Positions 33,713-41,987 of a stretch of DNA of 64,000 nucleotides are shown in pieces. Every line of letters starts with the position of its first letter. The first letter of the stretch is position 1. This DNA comes from RPQJ01 sp963846315 (GTDB lineage Bacteria > Pseudomonadota > Gammaproteobacteria > Steroidobacterales > Steroidobacteraceae): positions 529,809 through 593,808 of the forward strand of contig CAWJVM010000008.1 in NCBI GenBank assembly GCA_963846315.1, read 5' to 3'. A program made the position numbers and the translations under genes. Under the pieces are notes generated by a model. That model saw only the letters and a list, made by a program, of their open reading frames with translations, was not told the origin of the DNA and searched no databases.

Positions 33713-35239
33713 ATGGCCGACAGCAAACCGCTCAACCTGCTCGACTTGAGCTTCTTGCTCATGGAAACGCGACAGACGCCGATGCACGTCGCGGGTCTGC
33801 AGACATTCACGCCACCCGCGGGCGCGCCGCGCGATTACCCGCGCATCGTCTATGAGTACCTGCGCAGCTTTCCGGTGACGGCGGCCCCGTTCAACTACGT
33901 GCTGCGCGGAGTCGGGTCAGGTCGGCTGCGGCCGACGTTCGAAGAGGCGAAGAAAGTCGATCTCGAGTACCACCTGCGGCACTCCGCCTTGCCGTATCCG
34001 GGCGGCGAGCGCGAGCTGGGCATCCTCGTCTCGCGCCTGCATTCGAATCCAATGGACCTCGACCGCCCGCTCTGGGAGATGCACCTGATCGAAGGCCTGC
34101 AGGGCGGTCGCTTCGCGCTGTACTGCAAACTGCATCACTCGCTCGCGGACGGTGTCTCGGGCGTCGGCCTCCTCAACTTCTCGACCGATCCGCAGGCGAG
34201 CGAGACGCCGCCGATCTGGGCGGCGGACCGACCGCGCAAGGAACGCACCGCAAAGCACGCCGGCCGGTTCGGCGCCTTCGGCATCCTGCAGGCGGCCTTC
34301 GCCAGCGAGGCCAGGGAATTGCCGAGCCTCGTGCAGGGACTCGCGGGCACCGTCAAGGCCGCGTTGGGCGTCAAGCCGAGTCCGGACTTCACGTCGCTGG
34401 CGGAAGCACCTCGCACGATCTTCAACGTCAACGTCACGCCGCAACGGCGTGTCGCCACGCAGGCGTGCAGCCTCGAACGCCTGAAAGCGATTGGCGAAGC
34501 CGCGGGCGGCAGCATCAACGACGTGGTCCTTGCCGCCTGCAGCGGTGCGATGCGCCGCTACCTGCTCGAAATCGGCAAGTTGCCGCGCAAGTCGCTGGTG
34601 ACCTCGATCCCGGTGGCTTTGCCGCGCGACACCAGCCTGGCCGGTGGCAATGCCATCAGCTTTGCCAACGTGCGCATGGGCACCGACATCGAGGACGTGC
34701 GCGAGCGGTTCGCCGTGATTCGTCGCAGCAGCACCGCCGGGCGCGACTTCCTGAAGCAGATGAGCACGAAAGCGCTCCTGAACTACACGGTGCTGATCAG
34801 CTCGCCGCAGATCCTGACGCGCCTGCCGGGCGTCGGTGCGAGCGTACCGCCGACCTACAACATCATCATCTCGAACGTGCCTGGACCGCGCAGCAAGCTG
34901 TACTTCCTGGGCGCGGAGATGGAGGCCTATTTTCCGATCTCGGCGCTGTTCCACGGCCAGGCACTCAACATCACGGTGCTGAGTTACGCCGGCGGGCTGT
35001 ATTTCGGCTTCACCGGATGCGCCGACAAGGTGCCTCACTTGCAGCGTCTTGCCGTGTACACGGGCGAGGCGATCGAGGAGCTCGAGAGGGCCTTTGTGGG
35101 CGCTGTCGACAAGAAGGCGGGGAAGGCGGGGAAGACGAGGAAGGCGGGGAAGGCCGGGAAAGGCCGGGAAGGTCAGGAAGGCGGGAAGGTCAGGAAGGCC
35201 GGGAAGGTCAGGAAGGCGAGCAAGGCCAAGAAGGCCTGA
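33713..35239 (+). CDS. WS/DGAT-type O-acyltransferase with Lys/Gly-rich tail
   Basis: 508 residues from ATG 33713, with GGAGG just upstream. Wax ester synthase / diacylglycerol acyltransferases esterify acyl-CoA to alcohols or diacylglycerol for storage lipid. The catalytic HHxxxDG is at residues 141-147 (HHSLADG). Other family segments are PRDTSLAGGNAISFANVRMG and IIISNVPGPRSKLYFLGAEM. The last ~43 residues are a Lys/Ala/Gly/Arg repeat encoded by a 9-bp minisatellite (see repeat entry), an unusual basic tail that could bind membrane lipids or nucleic acid. The 3' end is 12 bases from a convergent SDR gene. Confidence 0.93.
   Translation: MADSKPLNLLDLSFLLMETRQTPMHVAGLQTFTPPAGAPRDYPRIVYEYLRSFPVTAAPFNYVLRGVGSGRLRPTFEEAKKVDLEYHLRHSALPYPGGERELGILVSRLHSNPMDLDRPLWEMHLIEGLQGGRFALYCKLHHSLADGVSGVGLLNFSTDPQASETPPIWAADRPRKERTAKHAGRFGAFGILQAAFASEARELPSLVQGLAGTVKAALGVKPSPDFTSLAEAPRTIFNVNVTPQRRVATQACSLERLKAIGEAAGGSINDVVLAACSGAMRRYLLEIGKLPRKSLVTSIPVALPRDTSLAGGNAISFANVRMGTDIEDVRERFAVIRRSSTAGRDFLKQMSTKALLNYTVLISSPQILTRLPGVGASVPPTYNIIISNVPGPRSKLYFLGAEMEAYFPISALFHGQALNITVLSYAGGLYFGFTGCADKVPHLQRLAVYTGEAIEELERAFVGAVDKKAGKAGKTRKAGKAGKGREGQEGGKVRKAGKVRKASKAKKA
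35111..35236 (+). repeat. 9-bp minisatellite encoding the WS/DGAT C-terminal tail
   Basis: About 13 tandem copies of a GGNNNNGAA unit (for example GGCGGGGAA, GGTCAGGAA, GGCCGGGAA) run from 35116 to 35232. One unit is 10 bases (GGCCGGGAAA) and one, three copies later, is 8 bases (GGCGGGAA). The resulting +1 and -1 shifts cancel, so the coding frame is kept, but the protein repeat switches locally from KAG-type to GREGQEGG. This indicates repeat slippage constrained by the need to keep the stop codon. Confidence 0.9.
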
Positions 35240-35251
35240 GCTGGCCTGGTG

Positions 35252-35989
35252 CTACCAGCGTTCCGACCAGGGGCGCAGGTCCAGTTCGAACGTCCAAGCG
35301 TCGCGCGGCTGCTGGTGCAGGAACCAGTAGGCGTCGGCGATGTGCTCCGGCGCCAGGATGCCGTCCTCGCTCTTCAGCGCGTAGCGTTCCGGGAAGTTGT
35401 CACGGATGAAGGCCGTGTCGATCGCGCCGTCGATGATGGAGTGCGCGACGTGCACGTTGAGCGGGCCGAGTTCGCGCGCCATGCTCTGGGCCAGCGCGCG
35501 CAATGCGTGCTTGGCGCCAGCGAACGCCGCGAAATTGGACGCGCCACGCAGGCTCGCCGTGGCGCCCGTGAAGATCATCGTGCCACGACGGCGCGCGGCC
35601 ATGCGTCGCGCCACGGCCTGCCCGGTCAGGAAGCCGGAGTAGCAGGCCATTTCCCAGATCTTGAAATACTTGCGCGCACTTTCGTCGAGGACGCTGCACG
35701 GCACGTTGGCGCCGATATTGAAGACGAACACGTCGATGTCGCCGATGCGCTGTTCGATGTCTTCGACCAGCGCCGCCACTTCGTCTTCCTTGCGCGCGTC
35801 GGAACCGAAACCGTGCGCCTCGCCACCGGCGGCGCGGATCGCGGCCACGAGGGGTTGCAGCTTCTCGGCCGAGCGGCGCGTCACGCACGCGGCGAACCCT
35901 TCGCGGGCGAACCGGTGCGCAATCGCACCGCCGGTCGCGTCGCCTGCGCCGATCACGAGCGCGACAGGTTTTCGCTGCGGCGTGTTCAC
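35252..35989 (-). CDS. Short-chain dehydrogenase/reductase with Phe in place of catalytic Tyr
   Basis: 245 residues, classical SDR length. The cofactor loop is VIGAGDATGGAIAHRFA and the NxxA-type element is NIGANVPC. The active-site region reads TGATASLRGASNFAAFAGAK: the Ser is SL, the Lys is in AGAK, but the usual Tyr four residues before Lys is Phe. Relatives with this FAAFAxAK pattern and the VAHSIIDGAIDT end form a recognisable SDR subgroup, so it is probably not a simple mutation. NAD(P)-linked oxidoreduction of an unknown substrate, or a non-catalytic role. It is preceded by DUF937 (8 bases) on the same strand. Confidence 0.9.
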   Translation of the reverse strand: MNTPQRKPVALVIGAGDATGGAIAHRFAREGFAACVTRRSAEKLQPLVAAIRAAGGEAHGFGSDARKEDEVAALVEDIEQRIGDIDVFVFNIGANVPCSVLDESARKYFKIWEMACYSGFLTGQAVARRMAARRRGTMIFTGATASLRGASNFAAFAGAKHALRALAQSMARELGPLNVHVAHSIIDGAIDTAFIRDNFPERYALKSEDGILAPEHIADAYWFLHQQPRDAWTFELDLRPWSERW

Positions 35990-35997
35990 GGGCGGAT

Positions 35998-36591
35998 TCA
36001 GCGCAGGAACTTGCCCGCAATTCCCATGATGTCGTCGAGCGGATTGCCGTCGCCGTCCAGGTCGAGCATGCCGGCCAGGCCCTGCGACTGCGCCGCGCCG
36101 CCCTGACCGAGCAATCCGCCGAGCAAGCCGCCGAGGCCGCCCAGGTCACCGAGGCCGCCGCTGGCCGGTGCTGCTGGCTGCCCCGCGCCCTGCTGCTTCG
36201 CCATGAAACCGGCGACGAGCATGGCGAGCATCGGCAGCATCTTCTTGAGCAGGGCCGGGTCGAGGCCCGACGTAGTCGCTGCGTTCTGCGCCACCGTGCG
36301 GCTCACTTCGCGCGAACCGAAAATCTGTCCGAGCACGTCGTTGCCGCGACCGACGTTGGTTGGCTGCGGGCTCAGCACCTCGTCGAGCAGGCCACCGCCG
36401 CCCAGTTGACCGAGCATGCCGGCGAGTCCGTCGAGACCGGACGGTTGCGCCTGGGCTTGTTTCTTGAACCCGCCGAGCAGGGCGGGCATCAGCGCGGCGG
36501 CGCCCGCGGCGACCTGCGATTCGTCGACGCCCAGTTCCTTGGCGACGGACTGCAGTCCGCCCATTTGCTGCAGAATGTCCATGACCTGCAT
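35998..36591 (-). CDS. DUF937 family protein
   Basis: 197 residues, no signal peptide. The N-terminal MDILQQMGGLQSVAKELGVDESQVAAGAAALMPALLGGFKKQA is the DUF937 (YidB-like) helical unit. A Gly/Leu-rich middle (GGLGDLGGLGGLLGGLLGQGG) follows, and the end LDLDGDGNPLDDIMGIAGKF looks like a calcium-loop-type motif. Function unknown in the family. It is the second gene of a short minus-strand group with the SDR downstream. Confidence 0.85.
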   Translation of the reverse strand: MQVMDILQQMGGLQSVAKELGVDESQVAAGAAALMPALLGGFKKQAQAQPSGLDGLAGMLGQLGGGGLLDEVLSPQPTNVGRGNDVLGQIFGSREVSRTVAQNAATTSGLDPALLKKMLPMLAMLVAGFMAKQQGAGQPAAPASGGLGDLGGLGGLLGGLLGQGGAAQSQGLAGMLDLDGDGNPLDDIMGIAGKFLR

Positions 36592-36619
36592 GTTCGTATT
36601 CCTGTGTGGATGAAGGTTG

Positions 36620-37156
36620 TCAGCGCAGTGTCAGCAGGTGCTCGCCGTAGGCGCGCACGTCGTCCCAGTCGGTGTAGTCGATCACTGCCGTGGTGTCCGT
36701 CGGTCCGTGCGTCATCTTCATGATGAGCCGGATCATGAACCGGTCCAGCCAGGGCCAGGCGGGATAGTCGACCTTGCCGGCGATCACTTTCAGGTCGCGC
36801 GGTCGCCACGGCGAGAGCTGCAGGAATTTCTGCATGTACCGGTTGCCCGCGACGGTCGACTTCTCCGGTACACGCGCCACCACGGAGACATTGAAGAAGC
36901 TGTTGGGTTTCGCCTCGAGTTGCGCGCGGTGCCGGGTGACGAACTCGATCACGGTCTTGTCGTACTTGCCGTAGAGCACGGGGGCACCGAGGACGACGAC
37001 GTCGTAGCGGTTCCAGTCGACACCTTCGTGCTCGGCTTCGACCAGGTTCATCATTTCGGCGTGGTCGCCGCGCGAGCCGATGTGCTCGCACAGCCGGCGC
37101 GCGATGCGGGCCGTGTGCCCGCCGCGGCTCATGTACAGGATCAGGACGGAGGTCAT
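36620..37156 (-). CDS. hemG: Menaquinone-dependent protoporphyrinogen IX dehydrogenase (HemG, flavodoxin type)
   Basis: 178 residues, the HemG length. The flavodoxin fold with FMN phosphate loop is MTSVLILYMSRGGHTARIA. Other HemG features are APVLYGKYDKTVIEFV, and the closing WPWLDRFMIRLIMKMTHGPTD segment specific to HemG. It oxidises protoporphyrinogen IX to protoporphyrin IX, with quinone as acceptor, at the inner membrane; fits a species that respires anaerobically (a nirS cluster is in the window). It lies upstream of DUF937 on the same strand. Confidence 0.92.
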   Translation of the reverse strand: MTSVLILYMSRGGHTARIARRLCEHIGSRGDHAEMMNLVEAEHEGVDWNRYDVVVLGAPVLYGKYDKTVIEFVTRHRAQLEAKPNSFFNVSVVARVPEKSTVAGNRYMQKFLQLSPWRPRDLKVIAGKVDYPAWPWLDRFMIRLIMKMTHGPTDTTAVIDYTDWDDVRAYGEHLLTLR

Positions 37157-37259
37157 GGTGGTCGCTGCGGAGTCGCTGGAACGGACATCTTAGTACAATG
37201 CCGGGGGGGCGAAGAATGCGAGAATTGCACGCGAAAGTTTCCTGTCAGGACGTGAAGGC

Positions 37260-37901
37260 ATGACCTCCAGTACGTATTCGGTACGGGAAGAATGGCTGAA
37301 CTGCGCGGTGCACGTCGTCGGCATCGTCGCGAGCCTGGTCGCCCTGCCAGTGCTGGTACTGACGGCTCACCGTACGGGCGATCCCTGGCTGCTGCTGGGT
37401 GGCCTGACCTTCGGCCTGAGCGCGCTGCTGATGTTCTCCACCTCGTCGCTCTACCATGCGGCGAAAGACCCAGCTGTACGGCAGCGTCTGCGACGGGTCG
37501 ATCATGCCGCCATCTACCTGCTGATTGCCGGGACTTACACGCCATTTACGCTCGGCGCCATGCGCGGCAGCTGGGGGTGGTCACTGGCCGCCATCATCTG
37601 GTCGCTGGCCTTGCTCGGCATCATCTTCAAGACCACGTCCCTCGGCTTTCGCTTTCATCGCACCTCGGTCGCGCTGTATGTCGCCATGGGCTGGCTCGCG
37701 GTCGTCGCCGCGAAGCCAATGATGCAGCACCTGTCGACGTTCGAGCTCAGCTGGCTCGTTGCCGGCGGACTCTGCTACACGCTGGGGGTCGCGTTCTACG
37801 TCTGGAAGAGCCGCCCCTACACGCACGCCATCTGGCACGTCTTCGTGCTGGCGGGCGTCGCCTGTCACTTCGTGACGGTGCTGAGCATCACGTCGGGCTG
37901 A
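37260..37901 (+). CDS. Hemolysin III family (PAQR-like) membrane protein
   Basis: 213 residues with seven membrane helices. The family signature histidines are present: EWLNCAVHVVGI near the start, SSLYHAA in the second helix pair, and the final HAIWHVFVLAGVACHF. This is the HlyIII/YqfA family, related to PAQR receptors and probably a metal-dependent membrane hydrolase; direct haemolysis is doubtful. Its 3' end overlaps the convergent MATE gene by 37 bases. Confidence 0.9.
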   Translation: MTSSTYSVREEWLNCAVHVVGIVASLVALPVLVLTAHRTGDPWLLLGGLTFGLSALLMFSTSSLYHAAKDPAVRQRLRRVDHAAIYLLIAGTYTPFTLGAMRGSWGWSLAAIIWSLALLGIIFKTTSLGFRFHRTSVALYVAMGWLAVVAAKPMMQHLSTFELSWLVAGGLCYTLGVAFYVWKSRPYTHAIWHVFVLAGVACHFVTVLSITSG

Positions 37902-39244
37902 ACGCCTGCCGGTCGAAGTTTCAGGCGGAACTCCCGGCGCAGCAGCCAGAGGCTGAACACCGCCTGCAGCGTCGTCGTACCCACGGACAGCCACCACACG
38001 TGGCGCAGCTCGAGGCCCGGCAGGCGGGCGAGCAGCAGCAGCGGCAGGACGAAAGTGAGCAGGCGCGATGCGCTGCTCAGCAGGGCGGGCACCGTATTCC
38101 CCAGGGCCTGGAACAGGCTCGAGCAGGTAATGATCAGTGCGCTCGGGACGAAGTTCCAGGAGATGAACGCGAGGAATTCCGCGCCGATCCCGATCACCGG
38201 TGCTTCGTCGGTGAAGCCGGCGATCAGCGTCGCCGGGGCGATGTGGCACGCGATGCTCATGACCAGCATCAGGCCGCCGCCGAAGAGTGCCGCAAACCTG
38301 AAGGTCTGCCGCACCCGGTCGTGGTTGCCCGCACCGAAGTTCTGGCCGGCAATCGGCGCGGCCGCGAACGCGACGGCGATCACTGGCAGGAACATCGACT
38401 GCATCACGCGCTGGCCGATGCCGTAGGCGGCCTGCGCTTCGGAGCCGAAGCGGGCGATCACGACGTAGATCACCGCCATGTTGACGAACATCAGCAGGAA
38501 TTCGGCGCCCGCGGGCAGGCCGACCTTGAGGATGCGTCGCACCTGCGCGAACTGCATCGGCAGCAGGGCGCGGTTGACCGCCACCGTGTGTTCCAGCCGG
38601 AGGAAATAGAACATCAGCACGATCACGCCGATGGCAATCGCGAGCGTGCTGGCGAGACCGGCGCCGGCGACACCGAGCGGCCGGCCCGTGCCCCAGCCGC
38701 CGATCAGGATCGGCGCCAGCACGGCGTTGATCACGACCGTCAGCACCTGCACCAGCATCGTCGGCTTGACGATACCCGTGCCGCGCAGCGCCGATGCCAT
38801 GCCGACGACTGCAAACTGCAAGGCGAGACCCGGCAGGTACCACGCCAGGTAAGTCGTGCCGGCTGCGGCAGTCGCCGCATCCGCCGCCATCGAGCGCATG
38901 TAGACCGGCGTCAGCAGGTAGCCGGCCACGAGCACCGACAGACCCACGATGGCTGCCAGTGCGAGACTCTGGTTGAAGACCAGGTTGGCGTCCGGGAGGT
39001 CGCGACGTCCCACGGCCTGCGACACCAGGGCGACCGTGCCGACCGCAAGCACCTGCGTCAGCGCCATGACCAGGAACGTGACGTTGCCGGCGGTGCTGAC
39101 GCCAGCTATCGCATCGTCGCCGAGCCGACCGACGAAATAGAGGTCGATCAGGAAGTACAGCGTCTGGAAGACCATGCCGATCGCGATCGGCGCTGCCATG
39201 GTCAGCACCTGCCGCGAAACGGGGCCCTGGGTAAGGTCTTTCAT
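37865..39244 (-). CDS. MATE family efflux transporter
   Basis: 459 residues, twelve predicted membrane helices in two halves. The first half opens with DLTQGPVSRQVLTMAAPIAIGMVFQTLYFLIDLYFVGRLG, typical for NorM/DinF-type transporters; the second half has PAGAEFLLMFVNMAVIYVVI and GQNFGAGNHDRVRQTF. It should export cationic drugs or metabolites using Na+ or H+. The C-terminal 37 bases overlap the hemolysin III-like gene on the other strand. Separate promoter upstream of 39244. Confidence 0.92.
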   Translation of the reverse strand: MKDLTQGPVSRQVLTMAAPIAIGMVFQTLYFLIDLYFVGRLGDDAIAGVSTAGNVTFLVMALTQVLAVGTVALVSQAVGRRDLPDANLVFNQSLALAAIVGLSVLVAGYLLTPVYMRSMAADAATAAAGTTYLAWYLPGLALQFAVVGMASALRGTGIVKPTMLVQVLTVVINAVLAPILIGGWGTGRPLGVAGAGLASTLAIAIGVIVLMFYFLRLEHTVAVNRALLPMQFAQVRRILKVGLPAGAEFLLMFVNMAVIYVVIARFGSEAQAAYGIGQRVMQSMFLPVIAVAFAAAPIAGQNFGAGNHDRVRQTFRFAALFGGGLMLVMSIACHIAPATLIAGFTDEAPVIGIGAEFLAFISWNFVPSALIITCSSLFQALGNTVPALLSSASRLLTFVLPLLLLARLPGLELRHVWWLSVGTTTLQAVFSLWLLRREFRLKLRPAGVQPDVMLSTVTK

Positions 39245-39340
39245 CGTCGTCGGTTGTCGCGTGACGTCGCTTGCGACAACCTTGTCGCGTAGCTCACGCG
39301 CGGGACGGTGATCGCGCCCGCGCGCTGAGCCGCTGGCGAA

Positions 39341-39796
39341 TTATTCCTTGTCGAGGTTGATGCGCGTGCCCTTCAGCGTCGACTCGACCAGCTTCACTTC
39401 GTAATTCGGGCCCTTGCGCTTCTTCACCAGCACGTCCTCGCCGTCGTCCGTCTCGACGTGATAGACCTTCGGGTCGAGCGCCTTCTTGAACGTGTTCTTG
39501 ATGTCGGTGGCCACGCCGTTCTCGCTGCGGCCTTTTTCGATGTTCACGAGCACGTCCGTCGCGGTGCCCTGGTCCGGCGTCACGCGGAACAGCAGCGTGC
39601 CCGTGTTGTTCGCGCCTTCGCTGACCTTGATGCGCCACTTGTTCGAGAGCTTGAGCGGGGCGGCCGGAGCGGTTGGAGTCGCAGTGGCTGCCGTGGCAGC
39701 CGGAGTCGTGGCGGCGGGTTCCTGCGCGAACGCAGAGGCCGAGGACAGCGCGAGGCCGGCGGCCAGGCCGAGCATGCCGAGAGTGTGAAGATTCAT
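39341..39796 (-). CDS. Secreted protein of unknown function
   Basis: 151 residues with a signal peptide (MNLHTLGMLGLAAGLALSSASAFA, cleavage before QEP), then an Ala/Thr/Pro linker. The domain from ~45 to 151 seems beta-rich, with LSNKWRIKVSEGANNTGTLLFRVTP and VYHVETDDGEDVLVKKRKGPN. No cysteines, no enzyme motif. I do not recognise the family. It stands alone, with 96 bases to the MATE gene; upstream is a 280-base gap in which I see only the region before the KGG gene. Confidence 0.7.
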   Translation of the reverse strand: MNLHTLGMLGLAAGLALSSASAFAQEPAATTPAATAATATPTAPAAPLKLSNKWRIKVSEGANNTGTLLFRVTPDQGTATDVLVNIEKGRSENGVATDIKNTFKKALDPKVYHVETDDGEDVLVKKRKGPNYEVKLVESTLKGTRINLDKE

Positions 39797-40076
39797 GGAT
39801 CGACGGGCTCCTGATTGTTCTGATGCGGACGCTGACCCTGTAGCAGATACGGTAGGGGCGCAGCGCTGTCAACTGGACGCCCGGTCGCCTGTAGGCGCAG
39901 GACCACGGCCTGTCCCGCGCCGCGCGGAATTCGAGGCTTTCGCTGCTTTTCGAGGACATGGATTGGCATTGCGGTGAACTTGACCGCCTCGCTGCGGTCC
40001 GAAAATACAGTAGGCAACGAGCGCGGGGTGCGTTGCGGTCCTGCAGTCCAGCAATGCTGATATGGAGGTCGACACA

Positions 40077-40355
40077 ATGGCCAACCCAGGCAACCGAATG
40101 GGAAGTGAAGGCGACAACGGCAGCAGCGGATCCAATCGTGGCTTCGCCGCCATGGATCGGGCGAAGCAGCGCGCGATCGCGAGCAAGGGCGGGTCGGCCT
40201 CGGGGGGCAATTTTGCCAACGACCCGGAACGTGCGCGAGAAGCTGGCCGCAAAGGTGGCGAGGTTTCGGGCGGCAACTTTGCCAATGACCCTGGACGCGC
40301 CGCGGCCGCGGGGCGCAAGGGTGGCCAGGCGTCCCGGGGCAGCGGCAATCGCTGA
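40077..40355 (+). CDS. KGG-repeat stress-induced protein (GsiB-like)
   Basis: 92 residues from ATG 40077, chosen because GGAGG lies at 40064-40068. Hydrophilic, Gly/Asn/Asp-rich. It carries the KGG motifs SKGGSASGGNFANDPERARE, GRKGGEVSGGNFANDPGRAA and GRKGGQASRG: two near-perfect GGNFANDP units. Proteins of this type resemble late-embryogenesis-type hydrophilins, accumulate in stress or stationary phase, and may protect against drying or cold. The upstream region carries a possible promoter starting TTGACC at 39980 with an AATACA-like -10. Confidence 0.85.
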   Translation: MANPGNRMGSEGDNGSSGSNRGFAAMDRAKQRAIASKGGSASGGNFANDPERAREAGRKGGEVSGGNFANDPGRAAAAGRKGGQASRGSGNR

Positions 40356-40433
40356 CGCGACCTTTTCGGCTCCTAGCGCCGCGGCTCTTGCCGGTTGCCA
40401 CGCGCACTGAAACGAAGCACAGTGCGCGGCGCC

Positions 40434-41966
40434 ATGAACGCGCTGCCGCAATCCGCCGGCCACCTCGGGGCCGCACCTGAAGAACTGGAAGTCGCCATCG
40501 TCGGCGCTGGTTTCGGCGGCCTGTGCATGGCCATCCGCTTGCTGGCAGCGGGCGAGCGTCGCTTCGCCATCCTCGAGAAAGGCGCGGAAGTCGGCGGCAC
40601 CTGGCGCGACAACTCCTACCCCGGCGCCGAATGCGACGTTCAGTCGCATCTGTATTCGTACTCGTTCGCGGCCAAGCACGACTGGAGCCAGCGGTACGCC
40701 GGTTGGCGGGAAATCCAGCAGTACATCCTCGACACCACCACGCGATTCGGTGTGCGTCCGTACATTCGGTTCAAGCAGCAGGTCACTGGCCTGCATTTCG
40801 ATCCAGCCACGGCTCGCTGGCGCGTCGTCCTGGCGTCAGGCCTCGAACTACGCGCGCGACACGTCGTGCTGGCCACGGGTCCGCTGCACGTGCCGAACCT
40901 GCCGCGGTTGCCGGGTCTCGACCGATTCGCCGGCAAGGTGTTCCATTCGGCGCAATGGGACCACGGTTACCGACTGGCCGGGAAGCGCATCGCCTCGATC
41001 GGCACCGGTGGCAGCGCGATCCAGTATTGCCCGCGAATCGCACCTGCTGCGGCCGAGCTGCACGTTTTTCAGCGCACGCCTGCCTGGGTGATTCCGCGGG
41101 ATGTCCGCACCTACAGTGAGGCGGCCAAAAAGCGCTTTGGGCGGTTCGACTTTCTGCGGCGCCTGCATCGCGCGCGCCTGTACTGGACCAACGAGTCACG
41201 GGTCTGGCCGATGTTTCATCCTGCCCTGGCGCGCGGACTGCAGTGGTTCGCACGGTGGAACATCCGCCGTGGCGTGGACGACGCGACGCTGGCGAGCAAG
41301 CTGACGCCCGACTACACGATCGGCTGCAAGCGGGTACTGATCTCCAACGAGTGGTATCCGATGTTTCGCCGGCCCAACGTCGAACTCGTGACCGCGGACA
41401 TCCGGGAAGTCCGCGAACACTCGATCGTCACCACCGACGGTGTCGAACGTCCCGTCGACTGCATCATTCTCGGCACGGGATTCGTCGTCGATCCGCGTAT
41501 CTACATGCAGGCCTTCCCGGTCACGGGACTGCCGGGGCATGAACTCGCCAGGGACTGGCAGGCGGGTGCAGAGGCGTACTACGGAATTTCGGTCACGGGC
41601 TACCCGAACCTGCACCAGCTCGTCGGACCGAACACCGCGCTCGGCCACAACTCGGTCATCTTCATGATCGAAGCGCAGGTTCAGTACGTCCTGGACTGCC
41701 TGCGCACGCTGCGCGAGCGTGGCGCCGATTACCTCGACGTGCAGGCCACGGCCCAGGCGCAGTTCAACGAGGACGTGCAGCGCAGCCTGCAAGGCACGGT
41801 CTGGAGTTCCGGGTGCCGCAGCTGGTACCAGCAGGCGGACGGACGCAACTTCACGCTCTGGCCCCACTCGACCTGGCGCTACTGGCTGCGGACGCGCAAG
41901 GTCGATGCCGCGCAGTATCGGTTTGGGCACGCGGATACGAGCGCGGCCGCCGATCACGTGGACTGA
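40434..41966 (+). CDS. Flavin-containing monooxygenase with Baeyer-Villiger signature
   Basis: 510 residues from ATG 40434 (MNALPQSAGHLG); the TTG-initiated longer frame from 40395 was not used. The FAD-binding Rossmann motif is GAGFGG at residues 24-29 and the NADPH one is GTGGSA. Between them the Baeyer-Villiger fingerprint FxGxxxHxxxW is intact at residues 165-175 (FAGKVFHSAQW). It inserts oxygen into a ketone, or oxidises N/S, at the expense of NADPH; the ketone (steroid, cyclic or linear) cannot be read off. Single gene, convergent with the DcaP-like porin. Confidence 0.92.
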   Translation: MNALPQSAGHLGAAPEELEVAIVGAGFGGLCMAIRLLAAGERRFAILEKGAEVGGTWRDNSYPGAECDVQSHLYSYSFAAKHDWSQRYAGWREIQQYILDTTTRFGVRPYIRFKQQVTGLHFDPATARWRVVLASGLELRARHVVLATGPLHVPNLPRLPGLDRFAGKVFHSAQWDHGYRLAGKRIASIGTGGSAIQYCPRIAPAAAELHVFQRTPAWVIPRDVRTYSEAAKKRFGRFDFLRRLHRARLYWTNESRVWPMFHPALARGLQWFARWNIRRGVDDATLASKLTPDYTIGCKRVLISNEWYPMFRRPNVELVTADIREVREHSIVTTDGVERPVDCIILGTGFVVDPRIYMQAFPVTGLPGHELARDWQAGAEAYYGISVTGYPNLHQLVGPNTALGHNSVIFMIEAQVQYVLDCLRTLRERGADYLDVQATAQAQFNEDVQRSLQGTVWSSGCRSWYQQADGRNFTLWPHSTWRYWLRTRKVDAAQYRFGHADTSAAADHVD

Positions 41967-41987
41967 CGGCCGCGAGTCGTCCGCAGG

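Noticed and set aside
35111..35236. Tandem repeats considered as CRISPR array
   Set aside because: Units are 9 bp with no spacers and lie inside a coding sequence in the lysine-rich tail; not CRISPR.
37201..37259. G-run at 37203-37209 as a regulatory element
   Set aside because: A homopolymer of seven Gs in the short gap before the hemolysin-III-like gene could be a phase-variation tract, but it is short and not in a coding frame; nothing supports a role.
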